64,000 bases of DNA from Verrucomicrobium spinosum DSM 4136 = JCM 18804 (GCF_000172155.1 NZ_ABIZ01000001.1:4063105-4127104); one strand, 5' to 3'; numbered from the stretch's first letter, positions 33,913 through 43,000 are shown. Notes: generated by a model from the letters alone, not told the origin. Made by a program: numbers and translations.

Positions 33913-35235
33913 TCAAGGCTTGCTCGGATCCCACCAGGCATCGAGCTTCTTGGTCAGAGCCTCCACCACCGCCGCTTCCGCAGAAGCCAGATTCGTCTGC
34001 TCGTTGGGGTCGGTTTCGATGAGGTACAGCTCCGGCTTTTCGGTCGGCTCATTGCGGGAATCCGGCACGATTAGCTTGTAGCCTCCATCGATGATCCACC
34101 GCCAGCGCAGACTGGCTGATGGCTTCTCCAGATCCACCGAGTTGTGGGTGAAGATCTCACCTGTGATCGATTTCCTCGCCGCGAGGGCAGCATCATCCAG
34201 CAGGTTGAGTCCAGTCATCTCCAACGGGGGTGTCATTCCCACTGCCTTGAGCACCGTCGGGGCGATGTCCACTGAGCTGGCCAGTGTTGTCTCTTTGCCA
34301 GGCTTCACTTTCCCCGGCCAGCGCACCATGATTGGCGTACGCAGCCCACCATCATACTGGCTCTGTTTGGAGCGCGGGGCATACTTGGGCGCCTCTGGAT
34401 TCTGAATCCAGCCATTGTCTGCCACATAGATGACGATGGTGTTTTCTGTGAGCCCCTTTTCCTTTAGGAAGCCCATGAGCTCACCACAAGTTTCATCAAA
34501 CCACTCTACCATGGCCCAGTAGCGGGCCACATGGATGGAAGGCGTCTTGTCCTTGTACTTGGCCAGCAGACGATCCGGGGGCGTGTGGGGATCGTGAGGC
34601 AGGAGCGGGGCGTACCATGCCAGGAAGGGCTTCTTGTCCGCCACGGCCTGATTGACGAAGTCATAGATCGGCTGGAGCCCTTCGCGCCCGATCTTGAGGC
34701 CGTCATCACCATGGCGATCCCCGCGGGTCATGCCGTGGGTGAATCCTCCACGGGCAAAACTCCCCTGCCACCATTTGCCTGTTTGAAAACTCACGTACCC
34801 CTTCTGTTGCAGCAGGCGGGGCAACGTGGCGAGCTGATCCATGTGCTGATTGAACCGCTCCCTGCCTGCCACAAAGGCTGGATCCTTGATGCCAGCCCGT
34901 TTCCTGCCCTCCGCCAAGGGTGGATCGTTGCTGGTGATGAAGTTCTGGTGCGGATACTGGCCGGAGATGATGGTGGCCAGGCTCGGGCAGCAAAGACTGG
35001 AGGGCACATAACCTCGCGCGAAGACACGGCTCTCCGCCGCAAGCCGGTCCAAGTGGGGCGTCTGGACCACTTGGTGCCCCATGAACCCGTAGTCACCCCA
35101 GTGGTGGTCATCGGACACAATCAACACCACATTCGGCGGGGCCGGCTTGGGAGTGGCAGCAGATTGGCCGTAAGTCACGCCAGCCAGGAAGGGCAGGCAG
35201 ACAACGAGGATCGTGAGAAGGCGGGAACCGGTCAT
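33913..35235 (-). CDS. Sulfatase-like protein with C-x-P-S-L active site
   Basis: This 440-residue protein has a signal peptide (about 1-24, VTYGQS). Family marks are NVVLIVSDDHHWGDYG, HLDRLAAES and VIYVADNGW. The active-site segment is SSLCCPSLATIISGQYPH, so it reads C82-C-P-S-L86 with Leu in place of the usual Arg of CxPSR. Formylglycine formation normally depends on that Arg, so maturation or activity may differ; I believe some subfamilies naturally use Leu here. It is on the minus strand between the GNAT gene and hpf, with promoter sequence likely in 35236-35311. Confidence 0.88.
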   Translation of the reverse strand: MTGSRLLTILVVCLPFLAGVTYGQSAATPKPAPPNVVLIVSDDHHWGDYGFMGHQVVQTPHLDRLAAESRVFARGYVPSSLCCPSLATIISGQYPHQNFITSNDPPLAEGRKRAGIKDPAFVAGRERFNQHMDQLATLPRLLQQKGYVSFQTGKWWQGSFARGGFTHGMTRGDRHGDDGLKIGREGLQPIYDFVNQAVADKKPFLAWYAPLLPHDPHTPPDRLLAKYKDKTPSIHVARYWAMVEWFDETCGELMGFLKEKGLTENTIVIYVADNGWIQNPEAPKYAPRSKQSQYDGGLRTPIMVRWPGKVKPGKETTLASSVDIAPTVLKAVGMTPPLEMTGLNLLDDAALAARKSITGEIFTHNSVDLEKPSASLRWRWIIDGGYKLIVPDSRNEPTEKPELYLIETDPNEQTNLASAEAAVVEALTKKLDAWWDPSKP

Positions 35236-35311
35236 GGACGAGTTAAACGCCCACAACCGATGAAAATGTCAAAAAATGCCGGACCCTACGTCAGGAATCC
35301 AGCATCAATGC

Positions 35312-35659
35312 TTATCCCTGCTTTTTGGCCCTCTCCTTGGTTTTCTGGGTGGTTTGGCGGCGCTTGTCCACCAGGGCCGTCTTGCGTTTGCGCAGTTGCC
35401 TGGCCAGCACACTGGAGGCCTTGTCCAGCGCGGCATAGAGATCGGCGTCTGCCACGTCGGCATGAATGTCCGGCCCTGCCACGGCGAGGTGGGCTTTCAC
35501 CCGGAAGCGCTCCTTGGGCTTGGTGGTCTCATCATGAATGAGGACCACATGGGTCGCGATGATCTCGCCGAGATTTTCAATGGCCTCGATCCTCTCCGCT
35601 GTGTACTGGTGAATGGCGGCAGTAAGCTTCAGATTGCGCGGGCTGATGTGGATTTGCAT
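35312..35659 (-). CDS. hpf: Ribosome hibernation-promoting factor, short form
   Basis: This 115-residue protein starts MQIHISPRNLKLTAAIHQY and carries the beta-alpha-beta HPF/RaiA fold, with DADLYAALDKASSVLARQLRKRK as the second basic helix (landmark LDKASSVLARQLRK). The C-terminal tail is lysine-rich. It binds the 30S decoding region in stationary phase and inactivates ribosomes. It lacks the C-terminal dimerisation domain of long HPF. It lies 36 bases downstream of nhaR on the same strand, so they may be co-transcribed. Confidence 0.88.
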   Translation of the reverse strand: MQIHISPRNLKLTAAIHQYTAERIEAIENLGEIIATHVVLIHDETTKPKERFRVKAHLAVAGPDIHADVADADLYAALDKASSVLARQLRKRKTALVDKRRQTTQKTKERAKKQG

Positions 35660-35695
35660 GGTGTATGAGGAAGGGGTTGGCTGAATGGTGATCCA

Positions 35696-36598
35696 TCAGG
35701 ATCTGACGAAAAGGCGCAGCTGCGCATTTTGCGTCACGGCCATGGTAGCAGGATGTCGCAGCTTTCGCTCACCAGTAATTGCGAAAAACTCGCTCTGGAT
35801 GGCGTCCAGTTCAGCGATGACCTGGAAGCCATAGCGTTTCACCGCCGATTCCACGGCCACGGAGGGCAACGGGAAGAAGCCCTGGGCCTCCAGTGCGAAC
35901 ACCTGCATGAAGGCGGGGTCGTCGAACTCAGCGATGATTTTGGGCTGCAGGATGCGTTCCTCGAACCACTTGTCCACCTGACGGCGCATGGCGGAGTGCT
36001 CCGTGGGCAGCAAGGCGGGGGCCCCATGCAGGGACTTGGGAAAGCCCTGCCGCAGCTTTGCGGCGATCTTTGCCGGGGCGCACAACGTTATCCCACATGA
36101 TCCCAGAGAATGATTGTGAGCTTTGATCTTTGCGCTGCTGGGGGCAGGCTCATCGGCCAGGATGATGTCCAGCTTGTGCGCAGCAAGACGCTGTAGCAGA
36201 TCTCCCAAATTCCCCTCATGGCAGATGATGCGTGATGGCTCAGGCAGGAAGAAGACAGGTTTCAAAATCTCACTCGCTGCGGATTTGGGCACCGTATCGG
36301 TCAGCCCCACATGGAACGGGGCCAGCTTGGCATCGCGATGCTGCACTGCTCCCAGCAAATCGCGACCCAGGGAAAAAATCTCCTCGGCATAGTCAAACAC
36401 CACCTTGCCGGTTTCGGTCAGCACCTGTCCCCTCCCACTTTTACGAAATAGGGCGGTCCCCAGAGCTTCCTCAAGCTGATGGATTTGGGCACTGATGGAC
36501 GGCTGGGAAACCCCCAACTCCTCTGCTGCCTTGCGCAGGCTGCCTTCGCGGGCCGTACACCAGAAATAGCGCAAGTGATGAAAGTTGAGCCAGTCCAT
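35696..36598 (-). CDS. nhaR: LysR-family regulator, NhaR type
   Basis: This 300-residue protein has an N-terminal winged helix-turn-helix, MDWLNFHHLRYFWCTAREGS then LRKAAEELGVSQPSISAQI. The YFW-AREGS start is characteristic of NhaR rather than other LysR proteins. The effector domain follows from about residue 90. NhaR controls Na+/H+ antiporter and stress genes in E. coli; the target here is unknown. It is divergent from the zinc peptidase and TerC genes across 210 bases that hold a pair of 13-bp direct repeats (36631-36661), a plausible binding site for itself. Confidence 0.88.
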   Translation of the reverse strand: MDWLNFHHLRYFWCTAREGSLRKAAEELGVSQPSISAQIHQLEEALGTALFRKSGRGQVLTETGKVVFDYAEEIFSLGRDLLGAVQHRDAKLAPFHVGLTDTVPKSAASEILKPVFFLPEPSRIICHEGNLGDLLQRLAAHKLDIILADEPAPSSAKIKAHNHSLGSCGITLCAPAKIAAKLRQGFPKSLHGAPALLPTEHSAMRRQVDKWFEERILQPKIIAEFDDPAFMQVFALEAQGFFPLPSVAVESAVKRYGFQVIAELDAIQSEFFAITGERKLRHPATMAVTQNAQLRLFVRS

Positions 36599-36630
36599 GG
36601 GAATTGCGACGGAGGAGTATTGTTAACTTT

Positions 36631-36661
36631 AAACTAAGTATCATATAGAAACTAAGTATCA
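36631..36661. promoter_or_regulatory. Two 13-bp direct repeats between nhaR and the peptidase gene
   Basis: AAACTAAGTATCA occurs at 36631-36643 and again at 36649-36661, 18 bases apart, in an AT-rich stretch 33-63 bases upstream of the nhaR start. The spacing is near two helical turns. It is a candidate operator for NhaR autoregulation or for the divergent metalloprotease/TerC genes. Confidence 0.55.
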
Positions 36662-36690
36662 AACAAAGTTTCACCTCTATGCTCTAATCC

Positions 36691-36722
36691 TGCATGCCTC
36701 CTTCCTCAAGGTCAGGCATGCA
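36691..36722. other. Stable hairpin in the leader of the peptidase gene
   Basis: TGCATGCCT (36691-36699) pairs with AGGCATGCA (36714-36722), and CCTT-cctc-AAGG pairs inside. No T-run follows on either strand, so it is probably an mRNA leader structure for the gene at 36809, not a terminator. I see no yybP-ykoY riboswitch features, although TerC genes often carry one. Confidence 0.5.
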
Positions 36723-36808
36723 ACCCCCAAGAACTCAAAAGAACCCCACTCTAAAAAGCCCCCACCCCTTTCCTTAATTCAACCCGATAACCCTAGAAAC
36801 TCACTATT

Positions 36809-37504
36809 ATGCTAGCTGCCATTCTACTTTTTGTCGGCACTCTGCTGCTGTCCCTGTGGGCGCAGTGGCGGGTGAAGAGCGTTTACAACCGCTACCTCCA
36901 GGTGCCAGCCCGCTCCGGGGTGACCGGGGCCCAGGCTGCCGCACGGATCTTGCATGAGTCCGGCATCCACGATGTGGAGATCGTGCCCCACGATGAGATG
37001 CTGGGGGACCATTACGATCCCACGAACAAGCGTCTCGTTCTTTCCAACGCCAACTACTATGGCAATTCCCTGTCTTCACTGGGCGTAGCCGCTCATGAAG
37101 CGGGGCATGCCATCCAGCACAAGGTGGCGTACGCACCCCTGCACTGGCGTATGGCCGCGGTGGGCGTGACGAACTTTGCCAGCCAGATCGTGATGTGGCT
37201 GCCGCTGATCGGTATGTTTACCGGTATCTTGAGCGCCTACACTGGCGCGATGATCATGGGCCTCGCGTGGGGTGTGATCATGCTGTTCAACCTCGTCACA
37301 CTGCCGGTGGAGTTTGATGCCTCCCGTCGTGCCAAACTGGTGCTGGCAGACATGGGCATGGTGGAAGGTTCCGATGAAGGCAAGGGCGTGAGCCGCGTGC
37401 TGAGAGCCGCAGCGTGGACCTATGTGGCCGCCTTTATCACCTCTCTCGCCTACCTGCTGTGGCACATCGCTCCCCTGCTGTTTGGCCGGAACAACGACGA
37501 ATAA
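36809..37504 (+). CDS. Neutral zinc metallopeptidase, YugP type
   Basis: This 231-residue membrane protein has HEAGH at residues 96-100 (LGVAAHEAGHAIQH), the zinc-binding and catalytic motif, on the side of an N-terminal membrane helix (1-18). Further hydrophobic segments are at about 118-160 and 203-222. Its length and ANYYGNSLSSLGVAAHE pattern match the YugP/Zn_peptidase_2 family. The substrate is unknown; a role in membrane protein quality control is a guess. It is 53 bases upstream of the TerC gene on the same strand and divergent from nhaR. Confidence 0.92.
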   Translation: MLAAILLFVGTLLLSLWAQWRVKSVYNRYLQVPARSGVTGAQAAARILHESGIHDVEIVPHDEMLGDHYDPTNKRLVLSNANYYGNSLSSLGVAAHEAGHAIQHKVAYAPLHWRMAAVGVTNFASQIVMWLPLIGMFTGILSAYTGAMIMGLAWGVIMLFNLVTLPVEFDASRRAKLVLADMGMVEGSDEGKGVSRVLRAAAWTYVAAFITSLAYLLWHIAPLLFGRNNDE

Positions 37505-37557
37505 ACAAATCACCCTCAAACTAACCAACCTGCCCTAGCGTTCCCTCCCTACTCCTT

Positions 37558-38529
37558 ATGACTCCCATTTGGTGGTTCATCTTCTCCGTATTTGTTCTCG
37601 GCATGCTCGCCTTGGACCTCGGTGTCTTCCACCGGAAGGCGCACGTGGTCAAGGTCCGCGAGGCCTTAACCTGGACGGCCATCTGGGTGGCCCTCGCACT
37701 GCTCTTCAGTCTGGGTATTGCGATGGGCTATGTAGGTGCCTACCCTGAAGGTCTGCAGCAGCAGGCCTCGTTGGAGTTCCTCTCTGGCTATGTGCTTGAG
37801 AAGTCTCTAAGCGTGGACAACGTCTTTGTCTTTGCCCTGCTCTTCGCCTACTTCAAGGTCCCCCAGCTTTATCAGCACCGCGTGCTGTTCTGGGGCATTC
37901 TTGGTGCTCTGGTCATGCGGGCCGTGTTTATCTTTGCCGGAGTCGCTTTGATCGAGCGCTTCCACTGGATTCTCTATATCTTCGGCGTGATCCTGATCGT
38001 GAGCGGTGTAAAAATGTGGATGTCCAAGGACGTGGAGATCGATCCCGCCACCAATCCCGTACTGCGCCTGACGAGACGCCTTTTGCCGGTGAGTGAAACC
38101 ATGCATGGCCAGGACTTTTTTGTCCGCCAGGGTGGCAAGCTCATGGTGACGCCTCTCTTTGTCGTCTTGATCTTCGTGGAGTGGAGTGACCTGGTCTTTG
38201 CCGTGGATTCCATCCCGGCGGTGCTGGCTGTCTCTCGCGATCCGTTCATTGTCTTTACCTCGAACGTCTTCGCCATTCTCGGCCTGCGCTCCCTGTACTT
38301 CGCCCTTTCAGGGGTGATGGACCGGTTCCACATGCTGCACTACGGCCTCTCGGCCATCCTCGCCTTCGTGGGGGTGAAAATGCTCATCGTGGACTTCTAC
38401 AAGGTGCCGATCGGCATCTCCCTGGCAATCATCACTGCCATCCTCACAGTCTCGGTAGTCACCTCCTTCTACATCCCGCCGAAGAAGTCGGAAGCGGCTC
38501 CTGAGCCGGACAGTGGTGGCGCAGCGTGA
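37558..38529 (+). CDS. TerC/Alx-family membrane protein
   Basis: This 323-residue protein has eight or nine membrane segments. Family motifs are ALDLGVFHRK at the start, LEKSLSVDNVFVFALLF (about 80-96) and FVEWSDLVFAVDSIPAVLAV (about 204-223), each with the conserved acidic residues in the membrane. Alx/TerC proteins are linked to manganese export and to metalation of exported proteins. It follows the zinc peptidase and is closed by a strong terminator at 38573. The NhaR gene across the shared upstream region may regulate both. Confidence 0.94.
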   Translation: MTPIWWFIFSVFVLGMLALDLGVFHRKAHVVKVREALTWTAIWVALALLFSLGIAMGYVGAYPEGLQQQASLEFLSGYVLEKSLSVDNVFVFALLFAYFKVPQLYQHRVLFWGILGALVMRAVFIFAGVALIERFHWILYIFGVILIVSGVKMWMSKDVEIDPATNPVLRLTRRLLPVSETMHGQDFFVRQGGKLMVTPLFVVLIFVEWSDLVFAVDSIPAVLAVSRDPFIVFTSNVFAILGLRSLYFALSGVMDRFHMLHYGLSAILAFVGVKMLIVDFYKVPIGISLAIITAILTVSVVTSFYIPPKKSEAAPEPDSGGAA

Positions 38530-38572
38530 TCTGCGGACGATTAACCACCCCTTCCTCCAAGTAACAGAAGTT

Positions 38573-38603
38573 AAGGCCGCCCGAATCCCGGGCGGCCTTT
38601 TTT
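38573..38603 (+). terminator. Rho-independent terminator of the TerC gene
   Basis: AAGGCCGCCCG (38573-38583) pairs with CGGGCGGCCTT (38589-38599), loop AATCC, followed by a T-run to 38603. It lies 44 bases after the TerC stop codon. Confidence 0.93.
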
Positions 38604-38662
38604 ATGGGGGCACTCAGGTCGTTTCCTTGTACACTCCCAGCCAATCTTTTGCCCTCTGTGGT

Positions 38663-40678
38663 TTATGGGTTTCTTGGTGCCACCTTCCAGCTGGCGTCGA
38701 AGAATCCTGCATCCACCACGTTCCCTGCCCTCTCCGCATCCGGCGGAGTGGTGATGTCGATCACTGCCCAGTCAGGGAGCTTGGGGTTTTGCAGAGAGTT
38801 CGTGCGATCATGTGCTTCGCGGAAGGTGAGGCCGGAGTTGATCACCACCATGCCCTGGCCGGGGGCGGAGGGCACCTCGGGATAAATAAGAACAGGCACA
38901 TGGCTGCCAGAACTGAACCGATTCCCGCCCACCGTGACATCGCCACCAGACCACTTCACGGGGAGGCCGGAGAGACGCTGGGCGATGCAGGAGTTGGACA
39001 GGTCATCCCCCCAGAGGATGAGATTTTCACGAGTGGCAAGGCTCTGGCCTACGTCGGAGGCCTTGGCCACCAGAGGGTCGCCACGCATGAGTTCCTTCCA
39101 CCGACGGATGAAGTGTTCGCTCTCTGCCTTGACCCAGGCATCCACTTCAGGGCTGCGCCCCGGCTTGTCAGGCAGCACGATGACGAAGCGGTTAAGAAGG
39201 GCGTCCTCGATACAGGTGCCTCCACTTTTGACCATGGCACGATCTGCACGGCTTTTTCCCGAAAGATTCCACGAACCATCCGGCTGCTTGGTGAGAAGAT
39301 AGTATTGAGTCTGCCCGCGGCCAGCTTGAAAGGCACGCGTCTCTGCAAAGGTGCTGGATGCGCCATCAATCACGACTGTCCGGGTGGGGCCTGAAGTCTT
39401 CCAGGGCACGAGCATCTCGAAGGACTCCACGTTCTTGGTGGTGACCGTGATCGTGTGGCCCACCTCGTCGAGCCTCGCTTCCACCCGGGTGTCCAGCATG
39501 GGCTCCTTTACCTGTACCACCTGGAGCCAGTGCATGCGGGCGTAGCGGGCGGAGCGAAACTGCAAAATCACTTGATCGGGCTGGAGATTCCGGCCAGCGG
39601 CCACGGCTTTTTCAACGATGGCAGCCACTTGGTCACGCACAGCAGGGTCGTACTTGTGTCCCATGCCTGGACCGATCAGATGCTGCAACTGGAAGCCCTG
39701 ACCCGCGAGCACCTCCGCCATGTACTCCGCCGTATCCCGCTGGGCGTCGTTCTCCCCGCTGTAGGCGACGAGCGGGACGTTGAAGAAGTTGCGCGCATAG
39801 TCCGGAACATCATAGACTCCCCACAGAGTCTGCTCATACCACGGCGCGGAGAAGCCAGCGGGCTTCTTCCCGGGCACGCGGTTCAAGTACCGCTGCACAT
39901 CGGCAAACCCAGCACCAGCGTGCACACAAGCCCATTGATCCGCATAGTGCGCCCCCATGTGCCATGCTCCAGCTCCACCCATGCTGAAACCCATCAGCGC
40001 CACCCGGAGGGGATCGCCGTTGAATCGCTTCAAGGCATCGCTCCGGCATTCAAAGACATCCGTCTCCCCTGCCGATTTGTAGCCGTTGCAGAAGCGTCCA
40101 AAAGGGTGCACGACAATGGCGTTCTTGGGCCGGAATTCGCCGCCTTTGGAGCGCATGCGACCGGCGATGAAATGCAGGTCTGTGGCCGTATCTCCCCGCC
40201 CATGCAGCCATATCCACAGTGGCACTGCCTTTTTGCCCCGACCCCACTCCAGGCCCTCCGGGATATCCACGCCATACGGTTGGGGTGAGTCATCAATGTT
40301 GGAGTAGAATCCCAGCACTTTGGAGCCAGCTCCCTCCAGCCAGGGAGTCGTGTCGTTTTTGAGGCCTTCAATGCGACGACGTGCTTCGGCGAGCTGATCC
40401 TGCGCCTTTTTCACCCCGTCCTCCGGCTTCTTGTCATACCATTCACCGAATTCCAGCGCATATCGCACGGCCTTGAGAAAAATGTCCGCATCAGCGGCCC
40501 GGTTGTGTCCACGAACTGATTCAAACTCCCTGCTCACTGCCGCGAGTTCTTGCTGCAGCGACGCCTGCAGGTCTGAGGGAATCTCCTTGGCAGGAGGGGG
40601 CAGCACACGGTCAAACGCCGCAGCCGGCAGGGCGAGACCACCGGTCAATGCCAGTAAATAGAAAGCCAGGTGTTTCAT
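38663..40678 (-). CDS. Secreted alpha/beta hydrolase (prolyl oligopeptidase-like)
   Basis: This 671-residue protein has a Sec signal peptide (1-21, ending PAAA). An N-terminal helical region (30-110) comes before an alpha/beta hydrolase fold: LWIWLHGRGDTATD oxyanion strand, nucleophile S232 in MGFSMGGAGAW, and catalytic His in GPGMGHKYD. The C-terminal third (about 380-671) is beta-rich, of unknown function. It resembles secreted esterases or S9-type hydrolases of Verrucomicrobia. The terminator after the TerC gene lies 60 bases from its end, so the two convergent units are separated. Confidence 0.82.
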   Translation of the reverse strand: MKHLAFYLLALTGGLALPAAAFDRVLPPPAKEIPSDLQASLQQELAAVSREFESVRGHNRAADADIFLKAVRYALEFGEWYDKKPEDGVKKAQDQLAEARRRIEGLKNDTTPWLEGAGSKVLGFYSNIDDSPQPYGVDIPEGLEWGRGKKAVPLWIWLHGRGDTATDLHFIAGRMRSKGGEFRPKNAIVVHPFGRFCNGYKSAGETDVFECRSDALKRFNGDPLRVALMGFSMGGAGAWHMGAHYADQWACVHAGAGFADVQRYLNRVPGKKPAGFSAPWYEQTLWGVYDVPDYARNFFNVPLVAYSGENDAQRDTAEYMAEVLAGQGFQLQHLIGPGMGHKYDPAVRDQVAAIVEKAVAAGRNLQPDQVILQFRSARYARMHWLQVVQVKEPMLDTRVEARLDEVGHTITVTTKNVESFEMLVPWKTSGPTRTVVIDGASSTFAETRAFQAGRGQTQYYLLTKQPDGSWNLSGKSRADRAMVKSGGTCIEDALLNRFVIVLPDKPGRSPEVDAWVKAESEHFIRRWKELMRGDPLVAKASDVGQSLATRENLILWGDDLSNSCIAQRLSGLPVKWSGGDVTVGGNRFSSGSHVPVLIYPEVPSAPGQGMVVINSGLTFREAHDRTNSLQNPKLPDWAVIDITTPPDAERAGNVVDAGFFDASWKVAPRNP

Positions 40679-40696
40679 GATGGGATGAGGTCTGCG

Positions 40697-40734
40697 AAAA
40701 AAATGGGGCGGACGTTAATCATAACGTCCGCCCC
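40697..40734 (-). terminator. Rho-independent terminator of the beta-propeller gene
   Basis: A perfect 13-bp stem, GGGGCGGACGTTA (40705-40717) with TAACGTCCGCCCC (40722-40734), loop ATCA. Read on the minus strand it is followed after one A by seven Ts. It lies 51 bases beyond the stop of the gene at 40786. Confidence 0.95.
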
Positions 40735-40785
40735 CAAAGGCACACAAGACAAGAGAAGGAAAAGCGCAGTGCCAGATTTGCCCTG

Positions 40786-42120
40786 TTATTTGCCAACGCA
40801 ATAGAGGCGGTCCTGAGCGCGAATGTAGAGATTGCCGTTCGCGACCACCACGCACGCCCGGCAGATTTTGTCATTATTGGTGGCCGTGGCACCTTCCTGC
40901 CCAAAGGTGGCCTGGTGCACGATCTCGAAACCGGCGGTTCCGGCCTTCACGACGAACACATTGCCCATGAAGTCGATGGCATAGATTTTGCCGTCAGCGC
41001 CTGTCGGAGAGGCCTCGATTTTGACTCGCGTGGGGAACTCCCCCCGCCAGAGCACCTTGCCAGTCTTGGGCTCGACGCAGGCCAGCGCCTTCCGGTCACT
41101 GTCCAGCACGTAGAAGTTCCCCTGGTAGAAAAGCGGCGTGCTCACGTCGCTGCTGACCTCTTTGCTCTCCGAAGTCCAGGCAGGCTCCACGGTGCCCGTG
41201 GCATCCAGCTTCAAGCCGTACACCGGTTCCTTTTTCGGGGCGCAGAGGAGGGCGATCCCGTCCCCCGCCACAGGCGAGGGCACATGCCGCCAGTGTCCAA
41301 TCCGGGACGGATTGTAGGAAACCATGCGCCAGAGCTCCTTGCCGGAGGCAGCGTCATGACAGGTCAGGGTGTCTCCACCAGAGATCAACATGAGCCGACG
41401 GCCGTTGTGCGTGTGAAACACCGGGGTGCTGAAGGCTTCCAGCGACTCTGCCTGGGCCTCGCTGGGGCGCACTTGCCGCCAGATTTCCTTCCCCGTCTTG
41501 GGCTCAAGGGCAAGAATGTAGCTCTCGTTCTTTCCATTGGGATCCCCTTTCTGAAGTCCGTGGAATTCAAAGGCCTGATTGCGTTGCAGCACCTGGATGT
41601 ACAGGCGCTCGTTGTCTAAAACCGGGCTGCTGGAGTAAGTCCACTGGGTGCCGAAATTGCCGTAATCCTTGCCAAGGTCTCGTTTCCAGACCTCCTTGCC
41701 GGTGAAGTCATAGGCGACAAGCACGCTGGTCCCGTAGAAGAAATAGACCAGATTCCCGTCTGTGCAGGGCGAGGGGGAGGCCAGGTTGCTGCGGTCATCG
41801 TGCTGGTAGCCATCGGTCACTTCGTGGCTCCAGCGGACCTTGCCCGTCTTGCCATCCAGGCACATGGCCATGAGCTTTTGGGTGGCCGGGTTTGAGGAGC
41901 TCACAAACACATGATCTCCCCACACTGCTGGCACGGAGGCAGCGGGACCGGGCATGTCCGTCGCCCACTTGATGCCATCGGTCTTGCTGAACTTTTCCGG
42001 CAGGCCGGTTTCCGGGCTCGAACCATCTTGATTGGGGCCGCGGAACCCAGGCCAGTTTGCGGCTGAAAGCGTGGCACAGGTGGCAAAGAGCCACACCGGA
42101 ATGAATCGGGAGTATTTCAT
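40786..42120 (-). CDS. Exported PQQ-like beta-propeller protein
   Basis: This 444-residue protein has a signal peptide (about 1-22, ATLSAA) followed by the WPGFRGPNQDG motif common to these proteins in Planctomycetes and Verrucomicrobia. Repeated blades carry GK-x-GK/W motifs: LDGKTGKVRWSHE, DFTGKEVWKRD, LEPKTGKEIWRQ, DAASGKELWRM, VEPKTGKVLWRG. These suggest a seven- or eight-bladed propeller. No dehydrogenase active-site features are clear, so it may be a structural or binding propeller. The start at 42120 (MKYSRF) is the only one giving a good signal peptide. The gene ends in a very strong terminator. Confidence 0.9.
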   Translation of the reverse strand: MKYSRFIPVWLFATCATLSAANWPGFRGPNQDGSSPETGLPEKFSKTDGIKWATDMPGPAASVPAVWGDHVFVSSSNPATQKLMAMCLDGKTGKVRWSHEVTDGYQHDDRSNLASPSPCTDGNLVYFFYGTSVLVAYDFTGKEVWKRDLGKDYGNFGTQWTYSSSPVLDNERLYIQVLQRNQAFEFHGLQKGDPNGKNESYILALEPKTGKEIWRQVRPSEAQAESLEAFSTPVFHTHNGRRLMLISGGDTLTCHDAASGKELWRMVSYNPSRIGHWRHVPSPVAGDGIALLCAPKKEPVYGLKLDATGTVEPAWTSESKEVSSDVSTPLFYQGNFYVLDSDRKALACVEPKTGKVLWRGEFPTRVKIEASPTGADGKIYAIDFMGNVFVVKAGTAGFEIVHQATFGQEGATATNNDKICRACVVVANGNLYIRAQDRLYCVGK

Positions 42121-42496
42121 AGGCATAGGTAAAAGGGATGAGCGGAAACCGGCCAGACCAGACGAAACCAGACCAGTGCAAGGAAGCAAACAAGCAAATC
42201 TACTAACGGGCCGAAGGACAAGGATTTTAGCACCAGGTTGGACAGAAATGGGCACTGAAAATCTTACAGACGAAGGGGAGAGCCTAAGGTGTCCTGATAC
42301 TTAGGTTTAGTTAGGCACATTCCTTATGTCTCTACTTGCCCCAGAATTTTCCAAATCTATAGTCCCAATGAACTGTCGGATCTTCATAATAATTATTTTT
42401 AGAAGCTGAATCGGTCAATTCGCTTGTAATTATGGTAATTATAGTTAATGATCCGGAGAAATCGACCCCTAAGAAAAATTTTCAGCCGCCAACAAA
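42121..42496. other. 376-bp AT-rich intergenic region
   Basis: No gene is seen. From about 42300 to 42480 the sequence is clearly AT-richer than its surroundings, with repeated TAATTAT words (about 42425-42445). It should hold the promoters of the beta-propeller gene (minus) and of the hypothetical gene at 42497 (plus). Composition change suggests an acquired segment continuing into the next gene. Confidence 0.45.
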
Positions 42497-43000
42497 ATGA
42501 GAGTGTGCTCTTTCGAACTCGCCACGGAGAACTACTCGTCCTTCCTTACCAAGGGGTTCGGTACGGTTCGAGTCGGTCGCCGCACGAACACTTTCGGATT
42601 CCAGATCGCCACCACCAACCCAGCTCCCCACCCCACCCTTTTGTTCGCCCTGCGGAGTGATGGCGGCGAGTTTCCTGTGGAGTTTGGCATCCGCATCAAT
42701 TTAGCCACCGGTGAAATCACCGACACCGCCAACAACTCCGGACTGATTGGGTGGCTTGACCCCTCCCTTTGGCCATCGAGCATCGCTCCGTATCCATTGG
42801 TGCTCCGCTGGGAGGTGGAAAATACCGGCTTGGCGCTCATCCCCCGATTGATCATTGGGGATGAAGAATGGCTCTACCCTTCGGTCCACTCCCCGGGAGA
42901 AGCCTGGTTCACAGCCACAGCAGGGCACGACCTGGAAAACGCAGAGATTGGAGCCGTTTTCTCACCTGCCTATGTCTGGTGTGAAGACCGGATGAATTGA
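42497..43000 (+). CDS. Hypothetical protein (167 aa)
   Basis: I do not recognise this protein. It starts MRVCSFELATENYSSF and has alternating hydrophobic residues suggesting a beta-sandwich (TLLFALRSDGGEFPVEFGIRIN in the middle, split here as TLLFALRSDGG and FPVEFGIRIN). There is no signal peptide, membrane segment or metal motif. Upstream DNA is AT-rich. A weak hairpin (GGGCATCTC with GAGGTGCCC, 43035-43067) after the stop might be its terminator. It stands alone ahead of uxaC. Confidence 0.6.
   Translation: MRVCSFELATENYSSFLTKGFGTVRVGRRTNTFGFQIATTNPAPHPTLLFALRSDGGEFPVEFGIRINLATGEITDTANNSGLIGWLDPSLWPSSIAPYPLVLRWEVENTGLALIPRLIIGDEEWLYPSVHSPGEAWFTATAGHDLENAEIGAVFSPAYVWCEDRMN

Noticed and set aside
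36599-36808. yybP-ykoY manganese riboswitch ahead of the TerC gene
   Set aside because: The leader has a plain hairpin (36691-36722) but none of the conserved loop sequences I expect for this riboswitch, and the gap directly upstream of TerC is only 53 bases.
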